Assembly: GCF_963678635.1 (NCBI RefSeq)
Contig: NC_087066.1
Location: forward strand, 49,225,581-49,285,580
Origin: Symsagittifera roscoffensis
Lineage: Eukaryota; Xenacoelomorpha; Acoela; Convolutidae
Length of the DNA stretch: 60,000 nt
Direction: 5' to 3'
Part shown: one piece after another, positions 31,414 through 40,496 of the stretch
Layout: each line of letters starts with the position of its first letter
Position numbering within the stretch: the stretch's first letter is position 1
Made by a program: the position numbers and the translations under genes
Notes under the pieces: generated by a model
What the model was told of the DNA's origin: nothing
The model's database searches: none
Seen by the model: the letters and a program-made list of their open reading frames with translations, nothing else

Positions 31414-31659
31414 TTAAGCTTTCTTTGTAACTTTGGTAACAGAAACAAACCCAGCAAAGGCGTCAATTTGATTCTCCGGCGGATATACTTCTTTCTGGTA
31501 ATTCGGATGAGCAGACTTAACGTGATTTAGTAAGTTGGTATAACCCTTGTTTTTCGTCTGTTTGATAACTTTTCCACATACACATTTCCGTGTGTCATCG
31601 CTCAAGACAGCAAAATAATGGTTAACGATTCGCTTGCTGCAAGCAGAATTGGGCGGCAT
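31414..31659 (-). pseudogene. hAT transposase N-terminal BED zinc finger
   Basis: This 81-codon ORF contains HYFAVLSDDTRKCVCGKVI and then TNLLNHVKSAHPNY, giving the C-x-C...H-x4-H arrangement of a BED-type DNA-binding finger. It is followed after about 100 bp by the C-terminal dimerisation fragment on the same strand. In an intact element this domain binds the transposon ends. Here it could at most make a DNA-binding fragment. The start ATG at 31659 is plausible. Confidence 0.78.
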
Positions 31660-32088
31660 GACTTGCTGGAACCGCGTTGTAAAACAATCTGCCGTCAGCT
31701 GCTCTGCTCACTTTGTTTGCTCCTTTGTTTGCTCACTTTGTTTGCTCACTTTGTTTGCACTTTGTTTGGATGTCCGCATTTTAATTGCTGGTTATTATGT
31801 ATAGGGCCAATTGGCAAATTTCATCAGCAAGCAGATAGACGGCTGCTAGGACTATTGCGTTAAACACAGATTGGGCGATTCCCTGCTCTGAAATAACAGA
31901 AATGGCCTTTAATTTTTTGAATTAAAAATCCATTAATGCCATTTTGAATATTAAAAAATCCATTAATGGCCAACCATTAATGGCCGTTAATTTTTCCCCC
32001 CATTAATTTTTGAACAGCCTTGCTCGTTATAATTCAAGTGTTTGAAAACAGATTTTATCACGAAGTATGGAGATTGACGCGCACATTT

Positions 32089-32106
32089 TGGCACCCCACA
32101 AGGGAC
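32089..32106 (+). promoter_or_regulatory. Primer binding site of the BEL/Pao element
   Basis: TGGCACCCCACAAGGGAC begins three bases after the 5' LTR end. TGG at the start pairs with the CCA end of a tRNA primer. The exact tRNA cannot be named without a tRNA set from the organism. Confidence 0.75.
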
Positions 32107-32731
32107 AACGAAGAATAGCAATGAAACTGGTTTGAATGAATTAGCTCAATTTAATCTACTCCAAACTACCTCGTTTCCAGACAATGAGACCACATCATAA
32201 GATATCGAACCAAGTTTTTCAAGTTTCAAACCAAGGCGACCTTCCATCCAACTTCAGACGCAAGAAAAAACCCTCCCTTGCCAAGCTGGTGTCTTGGAGT
32301 TGAAGTCCTATATACAGAGGTGATTGCTGGACAATTCTTCCGCGGCGGACCGAATATCTGACTACCGAAACCGTTGACCACTCAATCTCCAAAACCGTCA
32401 AAAACTGTAAGACCCATCTAGTTTTTAAAAAATTTTTTGTGCAATAAAATTACATACGGTGTCTGATTGTGTATCCCAACTCAAAGCAAGCTACGAGTGG
32501 TAATTTTCCCGATACCACAAACTTTTGGTTGATTATGAACGGATTGAAAATCCAGAAAAACGGAACATAGATAAGAGGTACTAGACTAGTTTTTTGGATT
32601 GGTTTATCAACTCGAACCTGCTGACCAAAATTTTCCGAAGAATTTTGGGAAAAAAGTAAAAATTGCCAAAAATTCCTCAAAACGTCCCCCTAATTCTGCG
32701 AAACTGTGCTGTAACATGACACCAACCTTAT

Positions 32732-33052
32732 GGTAAGTGGTTTGGTAGCGAAATATCAGGCAAATTAAGTTGAGTTTTTTGATCCTCAGGTTTTTTCCGC
32801 GTGTGTTGTCGGAACTTAACCAATTTGCCTGATCCCCCACCCACCATTGGTGAAACTAAAAGCCATTTCGCTTCAATTAAATCTAAGCCATTTCAGCCCG
32901 TCCGATTTTTGACTTTGTTGCGCGACACTAATGTTAAGTGGCAGGTACGGTAATATTAAGTGAGTTAAGTTGAATTCTTTCATCCTCAGGTTAACTCCGT
33001 GTGCGTTGTTGGAGTTCAACCGACCTACTTAATTTCCCCACCCCATTGGTAC
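32732..33052 (+). repeat. Two tandem hairpin-forming leader repeats of the BEL/Pao element
   Basis: Two units about 200 bp apart share AAGTGG, AAGTTGA, ATCCTCAGGTT, GTTGT.GGA.TT and a final CCCC...CCATTGGT. Each contains its own inverted arms: TCAGGCAAATTAAGTT at 32756-32771 against 32813-32832, and 32956-32974 against 33014-33032. The arms differ in sequence between units while pairing is kept. Unit 1 starts with GGTAAGTGG (donor-like), and both carry TCCTCAG (acceptor-like) between the arms. Possible roles are packaging, dimerisation or leader splicing. Confidence 0.7.
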
Positions 33053-33091
33053 TTTAGCGTAACGTAGTCGTCGCATAGGTCTCTTGAGTGT

Positions 33092-33715
33092 ATGGTGTTC
33101 ATTCTAGGAGCTAGTTCCTTGGATCACGCGCTCCGTATTCTATCCGCACCCTCTCAAAAGCGCGTGAAAGAGATTTGTTTCACAAAACCCGGTTTAAGCT
33201 TTAACTTTAACGCCAGGGACTCGCAGAAAACTATCCAATACGATCTGCATAACTTTTTGTCGAATTGGAAAGATCTAGTTATTTGGCACGACGCCATAAA
33301 TAACTCCATTAGTAAGCACCGCAGTAACAACAACCGTAGTTTGAGTACTGACCAACTTAAGAGCCTTCTTTTGAGATTCAAGGAGAATATTACCGCTATT
33401 GTATACTGTCGCCGCAACGGTACGGACAATATAGAAAAAGAGTTGAAAAAGACAGGTATTCTCGTTCTTAACATAGTTGAGGATTTTATCTCAAAGCGAA
33501 AGGCCAAAGACCAAATACTTATCGAAAAGTATAAAAAGCTTCACCAGCCCCCTTCCCTTGAGTTGAAGACTCTGTTGTTACTTAGACGATACAGGGCTGA
33601 CCTGAATACACTGAAAGCTAACAAGAAGCGGAACCGTTTGTCGCCTAAAAACGTAGAGCAATTCACAAGAATTAAAGCGTTAAAACTTCAAGTTACTCCC
33701 CTTGTAAGTTATTGA
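33092..33715 (+). CDS. Extra ORF before gag in the BEL/Pao element, possibly SGNH-hydrolase-like
   Basis: This is an intact 207-codon ORF in the leader, before gag, with an ATG start. The N-terminus VFILGASSLDHALRIL is a hydrophobic strand followed by G-A-S-S, placed where SGNH/GDSL enzymes have the G-D-S block. LVIWHDAINNSISKH near residue 65 resembles the block with a catalytic-type Asn. AIVYCRRNGTDNIEKELKKT and LNIVEDFISKRK suggest further alternating strands and helices. The C-terminal third is strongly basic (KANKKRNRLSPKN), as for a nucleic-acid-binding tail. BEL/Pao elements do not usually carry an ORF here. The enzyme-like reading is inference; the serine is present but the canonical Asp next to it is not. 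It is the only long undamaged ORF of the element. Confidence 0.6.
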   Translation: MVFILGASSLDHALRILSAPSQKRVKEICFTKPGLSFNFNARDSQKTIQYDLHNFLSNWKDLVIWHDAINNSISKHRSNNNRSLSTDQLKSLLLRFKENITAIVYCRRNGTDNIEKELKKTGILVLNIVEDFISKRKAKDQILIEKYKKLHQPPSLELKTLLLLRRYRADLNTLKANKKRNRLSPKNVEQFTRIKALKLQVTPLVSY

Positions 33716-33795
33716 TGTATTAGAGTATTTTGTGGATTTACTTGAGTTAAAATAAAGTATTTTCTGAGAGTCGTTTATTTCTGAAATTATTAAGC

Positions 33796-34113
33796 ATGGA
33801 AGTTAAGTTTCAAAAGAAAATTAAGAAGTTGTTTGAGAAACGTAGCAATCTCGAAAACAAACTTTATAAATGCCACGAAATAATTTTAGAATACATAGAG
33901 AGTCAGAGTTGTTGCTCAAAAATTGATACTTATATTGAAAATGTAGAAACTATATAGAACAAGCGGTCGAGATAAATACTGAGTTGATTGATATGGCTGC
34001 AAAAAGTGCCAATCCCGACGAATTGATACCGGCACAGGATATGTGGCTTCATAAGTTGACTCAAAGCAACGATAAATTTCTGCAGGAAGCTATCACATAT
34101 AAAAACAAGTTTT
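33796..34113 (+). pseudogene. BEL/Pao Gag N-terminal coiled-coil region, broken
   Basis: From ATG 33796 the frame reads MEVKFQKKIKKLFEKRSNL and on through a helical stretch to a TAG near 33954. A second frame then continues an amphipathic, Gln/Glu/Lys-rich helix with INTELIDMAAKSANPDEL and ends with a TGA near 34113. Alternating helices of this kind are typical of the Gag N-terminus in BEL/Pao elements. One small indel and one stop break it. Confidence 0.55.
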
Positions 34114-34217
34114 GAGGCAGTAACAGAGTCGGACAAAATAGATAGCAGCTCAAAAGTTTCTCATCATTCTGAAAAAAGTGAAAAGCCCGGTCGCATAAAA
34201 CAGATACCCGCTCTAAG

Positions 34218-35500
34218 TTGTCGAATCGAAGCAGCCGATATCAGCAATCGGGTTCTCAGAAATCAAGTTATACCGCCGCTCCGTCGAAAACACTTTCTGA
34301 GAAAAAGCGCGATTTAATGATTTTAAAGAAACAACAAGAGGAACTTGAGTTAGAAGATGAGTTGTCGGAAATCAGCGAGAATGCTGAGGAAAGTGGTTTA
34401 ACTCGAATCTCTCCACAACTAACAATAGACGAAAAGGATCGTACGCGTCACTGGGTCGAATCTGTCGACCACAATCAGCCTGATGTTGTTGTAGTTTCCA
34501 ATCAAGAGCAGCACGTTCGCTCAACAGCTGAGGCAACCTATCCTGCATTAACAAATTACTTGGTATCACCAAGTTTTACAGGAGTGAATAATAGCCAGGT
34601 AGCTTCTAGTGATCCGGGATTGCATTACAGTAAACACATTCACGGTCAACATCATAATTTGTCGAATTTGGTCCGATCGCAGGTTTCCGTTAACAATCCA
34701 GTAGGGTTACAACAGGTCATTCAACCTGTTTCTAATAATTTGCCTCAGCAAACTCTTTTATCAACTTATCCGGTGCTAGGCTATCCAAACACAGGGTCAG
34801 TAGTCCCGGTAACTTCTGAAAATTATTTTGCTCAGACAACATCTGCAGATGTTCCTTCTGGTGTAGCACCGTTCGTTCCTGCATCAACAGCAGTTAATCA
34901 TGTTTCTCTAAGTCATCACACTACAGGGTCAGTAGTAGCTGGCTACCATACCAAGCACCTGTAGTCCCATCACAACAACATATGGGTGTTCCCGTTAGTA
35001 GTTATAACTTTTCAAGTGACCACTATAATCCTTATAGTAATTTGTGGAGACCAGCTGTTGCTGCCCCTTTATTTTCAGCTCAACAACACTACATTCCTTC
35101 GACAACTGTTTTTTCCGCAGTAACTCCAATTGTTCCTCCGAATAATTTTGTTCCTTATACAAGTGGAGGTACTGTGTTCTTTGCACAGCCTGAAAATTCT
35201 TCACATGCTAATCAACCGTTCGTTTCTGATTGTCACGGTAACTCTTCGAGTTACACGGAGCCAATTCCCGGTAATTCACCTGGTGCAGACATCGAGCGTC
35301 CACTTTCGACACGAGAGTTCGTTAATATACTCATGCACAGCCGAAAAGATTATCTCCCTGAGTGGAAGCTGACCCAGTTCGATGGCAACCCACTTAATTG
35401 GCATGAGTGGTTTGGGCAATTCACATCGACGGTCGATTCAGCCATACTCAGTGACGATGAAAAGCTTACCTATCTGAAAAGCAAAATCCGCAATCGCTGA
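34218..35500 (+). pseudogene. BEL/Pao Gag central part, two frames
   Basis: The frame from 34218 (no ATG; internal) has a Glu-rich helix KKQQEELELEDELSEIS and a long Ser/Thr/Pro/Val low-complexity region up to a TAG at 34964. The next frame (34982-35500) continues the low-complexity region. It ends in PEWKLTQFDGNPLNWHEWF and LSDDEKLTYLKSKI, which is the start of the conserved Gag (DUF1759-type) domain of BEL/Pao elements. The frame then ends with TGA at 35498-35500 and the domain resumes in the frame at 35598. Gag would form the particle. Confidence 0.75.
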
Positions 35501-35597
35501 GTATAGCTATAGCGGAGTACTATATAAAGACGCATTAGCAACTCTTCAAAGACAGTTCGGGCAGCCGCATGCTGTAGTAGGGGCTCATCTAGATAAA

Positions 35598-37226
35598 TTG
35601 AGTAATTTTCAGCCGCTGAAAATGCATAACTCGGAAAATGTAATTGGATTTTCCTCTGCAATTTCTGGACTTGTTGCCGTATTCAAGTCGCTGTCTTTTA
35701 ACGACGACCTGAAAAGTGTTAACTTACTGAATCAAGCTGTGAGTAAGCTTCCCCCGAACATTAAGGAGGCATGGTCAATGCAAACCGTAAGACGCCAATG
35801 GCATAGACCAACTCTGCTAGATTTCAACGAATGGCTTAAAGAAAAAGCGGAGGGTCATGAGAGACTAAAAACGATCAATTCTAAGCGTAAGTCTGAAGAA
35901 CCAGTTAAGCAAAAAGTAGGTAGGAAAGTGTTTGCTAGTAACGCAATTGTAAGTAAAAAGACTAAGGAAAAACCAAAGTACCCTCCATGTTCTGTATGTA
36001 AAGGTCAACACGCTCTTTGGAATTGCGCCGTATTCAAAGAGAAAAACACTACGCAGCGAGTAAAACATGTAGCCGAACAAAAACTTTGCTTTGCGTGTTT
36101 ACAGAGCAATCACAGTTTTTGTAACTGTAGCAAGGCCAGAAAGTGCCCCAAGCCAGATTGTGAAAGCAGACACAACGTGCTCTTACATGGAGCGGAGAAA
36201 ATGTTTCCTCCTAAGGATACTAAAAGTTCCCCGGCGTCAAGTAACGCAAACGCTAAACATGTATCGACTAACGCTGCCGTCGGCGATATTCATAGCCAGG
36301 AGTCAACTAAAGGCCTCCTGCCAGTTGCATCACTCGCCGTCTCTGCGGATGCGACGATTACTAACGCCCTAGCTCTTTGCGATAGTGCTTCCACGCACTC
36401 ATGGGTATCCGCCGATCTCGTAAAACGCCTCCATTTGGTTGGCACTCCCGTTAACCTCACCATAAATGAATTCAATTCCACGAGCTTGATGAAAACTCTG
36501 CAAGTAAGTTTTCAAGTTTCCGCCGAAACAAATATTAGTGAATTTTCGTTTTCTTTTCGAGCTTATGTTAAGGATCATATTCGTATTGGATCGGATAGCA
36601 TAAGCACTCCTGAATTACAGGAAAAATACCCGCAGTTGGCTCCGATCAAACCTAGACATTATAAGTATGAGGAAGTCAAAAGAATTATTGGACAGGATTT
36701 CTACCAGGCCATAAGACCCGTTGAGTACCCTCTGGGGGAGGACTCTATTTCACCGTGCGCCATACGCCTTCCGATAGGTTGGGTTTTAAGGGGTCCGTTA
36801 CCGCCGTACTTTAAGTCGAACTCGTCTTGCTTTAAGTGTATTGTCGAAGACATGTCTCTTGCGGACCAAATTAAAACTTGGTACGAGTTGGACTCATATG
36901 GAGCCTTCAAGCAGGTAGATGCCCGTTCCGCCGCCGACAAACGCGCTTTGTCCGTTTTGAAAAATGACACCTTTCACGATGGCGAGAGGTACATTGTACC
37001 AATGCTTTGGAACGATAAGGAAAGTAGTTTACCGAATAATTATTTTTCCTCCTTAGCTCAATTAAAGTCTTTGGAAAAGAGGCTAGATGAGGATTCATCA
37101 CTCCGTGAAAAATACGCCGAAACAATAAAAGAAGATATACAAAATGATTTGTCAAAACCGTTAAGGCACACGATCCCAAATCACGAGCCGATCGTGAGTG
37201 GTATCTCCGGCATCACCCGGTGTTGA
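35598..37226 (+). CDS. BEL/Pao Gag C-terminus, zinc knuckles, aspartic protease and start of RT
   Basis: This is the longest open frame of the element (542 codons). The first 110 residues finish the Gag domain. Residues 130-205 hold CSVCKGQHALWNC, CFACLQSNHSFCNC and CPKPDCESRHNVLLH, the double zinc-knuckle pattern of BEL/Pao Gag. ALCDSASTHSWVS near residue 260 is the aspartic protease active site (D-S-A/G). GWVLRGPLP is the post-protease block. The last 100 residues begin RT, with LPNNYFSSLAQLKSLEKRL. The true start is upstream in the broken Gag. The end, with GISGITRC, is a frameshift into the next frame at 37220. Confidence 0.85.
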   Translation: MSNFQPLKMHNSENVIGFSSAISGLVAVFKSLSFNDDLKSVNLLNQAVSKLPPNIKEAWSMQTVRRQWHRPTLLDFNEWLKEKAEGHERLKTINSKRKSEEPVKQKVGRKVFASNAIVSKKTKEKPKYPPCSVCKGQHALWNCAVFKEKNTTQRVKHVAEQKLCFACLQSNHSFCNCSKARKCPKPDCESRHNVLLHGAEKMFPPKDTKSSPASSNANAKHVSTNAAVGDIHSQESTKGLLPVASLAVSADATITNALALCDSASTHSWVSADLVKRLHLVGTPVNLTINEFNSTSLMKTLQVSFQVSAETNISEFSFSFRAYVKDHIRIGSDSISTPELQEKYPQLAPIKPRHYKYEEVKRIIGQDFYQAIRPVEYPLGEDSISPCAIRLPIGWVLRGPLPPYFKSNSSCFKCIVEDMSLADQIKTWYELDSYGAFKQVDARSAADKRALSVLKNDTFHDGERYIVPMLWNDKESSLPNNYFSSLAQLKSLEKRLDEDSSLREKYAETIKEDIQNDLSKPLRHTIPNHEPIVSGISGITRC

Positions 37227-37480
37227 ACCCGAATAAACCCGGTAAGGTGCGCCGAGTCCTCGATGGGGCATTGAAGTGTCATGGCGCTTCCTTGAACAAA
37301 TCTCTGTTGGTTGGCCTGGATCTCCTTCAAAACCTTATTTTTGTACTTTTAAGATTCCGTCAGCATAAATACGCCGTTTCAGCTGACATTGAAGGGATGT
37401 TTTTACAGGTTGGAGTCCGTGAAGAAGATCAACCTTCTCTTCGTTTTTGTGGCGGGAGGAACCCACATCAATTGTGGTAG
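37220..37480 (+). pseudogene. BEL/Pao reverse transcriptase, fingers and motif A
   Basis: The frame carries LNPNKPGKVRRVLDGALKCH, then GASLNKSLLVGLDLLQNL, and KYAVSADIEGMFLQVGVREE, which is motif A with its catalytic Asp. It runs out of frame at RFCGGRNPHQLW near 37480. The following 100 bp contain recognisable pieces of the next RT block in other frames. They then join directly to sequence of the RT thumb, so the segment with the YxDD motif is missing. Confidence 0.8.
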
Positions 37481-37587
37481 TTCACCAATATAGCGTCACA
37501 TTTTTGGTGCTCGTGACTCGCCGACTTGTGCGAACTTTGCTTTGCACATGAAGATTACTGGATTCTTTTCAAAACAGGGATGACGCC

Positions 37588-38985
37588 TTGAAATTAGGTA
37601 GGAATTTAATCTCGTTGCTTAAACTAGGTGGGTTTTGTCTGACAAAACTTGTCAGCAACGTGCCGGACGTAACAACCGATCTTGATGCGGACAACCGTCA
37701 GTGCAATTCCTCTGTTAAAGATATTTGTGCGAGTCCAGACCAGTCGTCGCGTGTTCTCGATCTTAAGTGGGATCACCTAAAAGATACCTTAGTCGTTAGT
37801 AGAGGGGTTGATCGTCCACTAGACAAAGCAATCACTCAGCGTACCGTGTTGAGTTTTGGTTCCTCTGTTTTTGATCCAATTGGGTTAGTGGCTCTGTATA
37901 CCGTGAAGGCTCGCCTTCTATTAAAAGATATCTGGCGAATCAGCGGTCAAAAATGGGATGATGATCTGCCAGAGGAAATCAAAAAGCAATTCTTTGAGTG
38001 GCACTCAGGTCTTCATTTATTAGGTTCTCTGACAATACCTCGCAGCTATTTCACTGAACTTTTCGACCGAATAGAACTTCACATGTTCGGTGATAGTTCG
38101 CAGGATGTTTTCTGTGCCGTCGCTTTCCTTCGTGCGCGACTTGTTAGCTCCCATCAGACCGAATTAGCCTTTGTGTTTGGCAAAGCCCGCGTCGCGCCCA
38201 TGAAAGCGCGTTCTATTCCAAAGTTAGAGCTTCAAGCGGCTCTTCTTGCAACCCGCTTAAAAGAAGAAATTTTGAAAGGTCTTACTTTTAAAGTTACGGA
38301 TATTTTCATGTGGACAGATAGTACCACTGTTCTTCAGTGGCTTCACTCTTGTAGTAAACTACCCGTTTTTGTTGGTAATCGCACTGGTGAGATTCTGGAG
38401 TCTACCAGCACTGATCAGTGGCATCAGATATTTAGCGGTGATAACCTAGCTGATACCGGTACACGAGGGATTTCTTCGGAAGCCCTCAAGGAAAGCAGCT
38501 GGATTAATGGCCCTAGTATATTGAGAACAACTGATTGGCCGTTCAAGCCCGATACAAGGGTTATCGATAAAATAAGACTCAAAGGACCATCATGTGATAT
38601 TGACATTTGTCTGAAAAATTCGTCAAATTTCGTCGTCGATGTTTTGACAGAAAAAAATCTTCCCTTCGGAACATGGGAGAGATTCAATTCAATTGTAAAA
38701 TACAAACGCGCAGTAGCATTTTTGTTAAGATGGCTGCCATCCCATAAACATTTCCGGTCGAGTATATTAGAAATTACAGACCCGTCTGAAATAGATTTTG
38801 CTGAACAGAAGCTCATTTACCTGTCGCAGGGTGAGACATTCCCTAGTGAGTTAAAACTACTAAGATCCGGTAAAATTATCACGAAGAATAGTCGGATCGC
38901 CAAGTATTCGCCGTTCATTGGACCAGCTGGCATCCTTCGCTCGACTGGGCGCATCAGCCGCTTGGTTAACTCCGATTATACTTGA
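37588..38985 (+). pseudogene. BEL/Pao RT thumb, RNase H and start of integrase
   Basis: This is a 465-codon frame. RNLISLLKLGGFCLTKLVSN is the GGF-x-L-x-K-x-x-S-N block after YxDD. VLSFGSSVFDPIGLVALYTV is the usual S-x-x-D-P-x-G block. RNase H follows, with LHMFGDSSQDVFCAVAFLRA, KARSIPKLELQAALLATRL and MWTDSTTVLQWL (the acidic residues are present). The linker to integrase has PSEIDFAEQKLIYLSQGETF and GPAGILRSTGRIS. It ends at a TGA at 38985, after which integrase continues in another frame. Confidence 0.85.
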
Positions 38986-39187
38986 TGCACGTCACGCGGT
39001 TGTTCGGTTATTGGTTCAACACTTGCACGTTAGGAATTTCCTTCAAGGCTTGGATTACATGCGTGCGGTGGTTAATTTGAAGTACGTTGTGCTAAATTTG
39101 CGATGGTTGCTGCGAAACATTGAAAAGACTTGCGTTGCAGTAACTCATATTATGGCTGATCTGCCCATTGAAACCTCCTTTCTCTAA
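38918..39187 (+). pseudogene. BEL/Pao integrase zinc-binding region, degraded
   Basis: The frame overlapping the end of the preceding one reads LDARHAVVRLLVQHLHVRN, matching the H...H part of the integrase HHCC domain. LRWLLRNIEKTCVAVTH follows, where the two Cys of the zinc site are only partly kept (CVAVTH instead of C-x-x-C). A stop at 39187 separates it from the catalytic core, which resumes in the next frame. The ATG at 38918 is not a real start. Confidence 0.65.
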
Positions 39188-39536
39188 CACAGGTGTCGAC
39201 TACTTTGGGCCGTTACTAGTTCCAATCCGGAGAAGTACGGAAAAGAGGTGGGGTTTTTTGTTCACCTGTCTTACCACTAGAGCGGTGCATATTGAAGTGG
39301 TCCCCTCGCTTGACACAAGCTCTTGTGTGATGGGCGTGGAGAGGTTTATCCCACGTCGCGGTACTCCGACTACCATCATGTCCGACAACGGCACGAACTT
39401 TGTTGGCGCTCAGAAAGAGCTCTTAGCTTGCGTTGAGAGTTGGAACAAGCTCGCACCCCCTGTTTTTGTTCAGAAAGGGATCAAGTGGAAATTCAATCCA
39501 CCCAGCGCACCGCACCATGGTGGGTCCTGGGAGTGA
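39168..39536 (+). pseudogene. BEL/Pao integrase catalytic core, truncated by TGA
   Basis: The frame contains NTGVDYFGPLLVPIRRS (first Asp), CLTTRAVHIEVVPSLDTSS, TIMSDNGTNFVGAQKE (second Asp) and PPSAPHHGGSWE (third acidic residue). The DDE triad is thus complete. The frame stops at TGA 39534-39536 immediately after the Glu and continues in the same frame from 39537. This nonsense codon alone would remove the C-terminal half. Confidence 0.85.
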
Positions 39537-39560
39537 TTAGTTCGGAGTGTCAAGCGCGTT

Positions 39561-40136
39561 TTGTATGACATCCTAGGCAACAGGAGAGTAACTGAGGAGA
39601 TTCTAAGAACCACGCTGTGCCTTGTTGAGCAATCACTTAACGCTAGACCGATAACAGCCGTTATTACCAATCCGCTAGATCTAGAGGCGTTGACCCCGAA
39701 TCATTTTATCCTTGGTCAACACGCAGCGAGTTTTCCGTCGCTAAGTTTCGAAGAAAACTTCGGCCATAAGAAGAGGTTCGCCAGAGCGCAGTCTTACGCT
39801 AACGCAATATGGACACGGTGGATGCGGGAATACGTTCCTTCCCTCAATAGGAGGGCAAAGTGGCACAATCAGTCAGACGTTAAGTTGAAAGCCGGCGACT
39901 TGGTTTGGGTCATAGAGCCTGACACTCCATGTGGACATTATCGCACGTATCCTAAGACTGCACTATGGCAAGAACAGATGCGCGAGATCCGCCGACATAA
40001 AGACCGTTACGAGCGAACTGACCCGCCCGACCGTAAAGCTCGCTCCCGTTCTTCCTTGTTTAGGGGTGGAGGATGTTGCAGCGCAAATGTAAATGTAAGC
40101 GAGAGTATAAATGCATATAAATGCAAAAGCATATAG
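39561..40136 (+). pseudogene. BEL/Pao integrase C-terminal part, running into the 3' LTR
   Basis: The same frame after the TGA begins with LVRSVKRVLYDILGNR. It contains LRTTLCLVEQSLNARPITAV, LEALTPNHFILGQ and SYANAIWTRWMREYVPSL, the standard Pao integrase tail. KAGDLVWVIEPDTPCGHYRT, the DUF5641-like end, follows. Beyond PKTALWQEQMREIRRHK the sequence departs from the usual tail, consistent with a late frameshift, and the frame crosses the LTR start at 40074. Confidence 0.8.
40062..40073 (+). promoter_or_regulatory. Polypurine tract of the BEL/Pao element
   Basis: AGGGGTGGAGGA lies directly before the 3' LTR (TGTTGCAG), as expected for the plus-strand primer of reverse transcription. Confidence 0.85.
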
Positions 40137-40491
40137 CGCAACTGGCCGAGAGTATGTAACTCTGTCTACCAGTCTGGGGATACCAGGTTCGACCCCCCCC
40201 CCCCAACCTATTTTAACCGTCTTTTCGCTCTAATTTGGTTCAGCCTTGATTAAGGCTGACCTTTAAAAAGAGAAATTTGTCTCAAGGACAAATACTGGCC
40301 ATTTTTTGGCAGCTTGCTTTGAGTCATGCAGTTTTTTGGGGCCGATGTTACCGATGTTACCGATGTTACCGATGTTAACAATAAAAAAAGTTTGTTAAAA
40401 ATATCGTTATTTTCCCGATAAAATACTCGTTATAATTCAAATCGTGTTTGAAAACAGATTTTATCACGAAGTATGGAAATTGACGCGCACA
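40074..40491 (+). repeat. 3' LTR of the BEL/Pao element
   Basis: The 418-bp LTR begins TGTTGCAGCGCAAATG and ends GACGCGCACA. It matches the 5' LTR with the hAT removed, with about a dozen substitutions, a longer C run and a 4-bp insertion near the end. The empty hAT target CTCGTTAT is present once, which confirms the 8-bp duplication in the 5' LTR. The tRNA-like A box (40134-40145) and B box (40186-40196) are retained. Confidence 0.95.
40134..40196 (+). promoter_or_regulatory. tRNA-like sequence with A and B boxes in the 3' LTR
   Basis: TAGCGCAACTGG and GGTTCGACCCC are the same as in the 5' LTR copy, although the bases around them differ at several places. Confidence 0.5.
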
Positions 40492-40496
40492 ATCAG
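40492..40496 (+). repeat. Target-site duplication of the BEL/Pao element, right copy (ATCAG)
   Basis: Follows the 3' LTR directly and matches 30377-30381. Confidence 0.9.

Larger units (their letters stand above)
30740..32022. mobile_element. Internally deleted hAT transposon inside the 5' LTR
   Basis: The 1283-bp element has terminal inverted repeats CAAGGCTGCTCAAAAATTAA (left) and the reverse complement of CAAGGCTGTTCAAAAATTAA (right), flanked by the 8-bp duplication CTCGTTAT (30732-30739 and 32023-32030). Subterminal regions carry several CCATTAATGGCC words, possible transposase sites. On the minus strand it encodes a BED zinc finger and a hAT dimerisation end, but the catalytic core between them is missing. 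It is therefore a deletion derivative that needs a transposase in trans. Confidence 0.93.
30382..32085 (+). repeat. 5' LTR of the BEL/Pao element, split by a hAT insertion
   Basis: The LTR starts TGTTGCAGCGCAAATG and ends GACGCGCACA. The hAT transposon at 30740-32022 divides it, and the LTR proper is 413 bp. It contains AGTATAAATGCAT (TATA-like), ATGCAAAT octamer words, tRNA-like A and B boxes, a 9-bp tandem GATGTTACC, and the hairpin AGCCTTGATTAAGGCT. Confidence 0.93.
30382..40491 (+). mobile_element. BEL/Pao LTR retrotransposon, complete ends, interrupted by a hAT element
   Basis: Two LTRs (TGTTGCAG...GCGCACA) flank a primer binding site, a leader with tandem hairpins, an extra ORF, Gag, Pro, RT, RNase H and IN on the plus strand, and a polypurine tract. 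It is bounded by ATCAG target duplications. Without the 1283-bp hAT insertion and its duplicated 8 bp the element is about 8.8 kb. The LTRs differ at roughly a dozen sites, about 97% identity by eye. The coding part has numerous stops and frameshifts and lacks the RT YxDD, so it is not autonomous as read. Confidence 0.95.
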
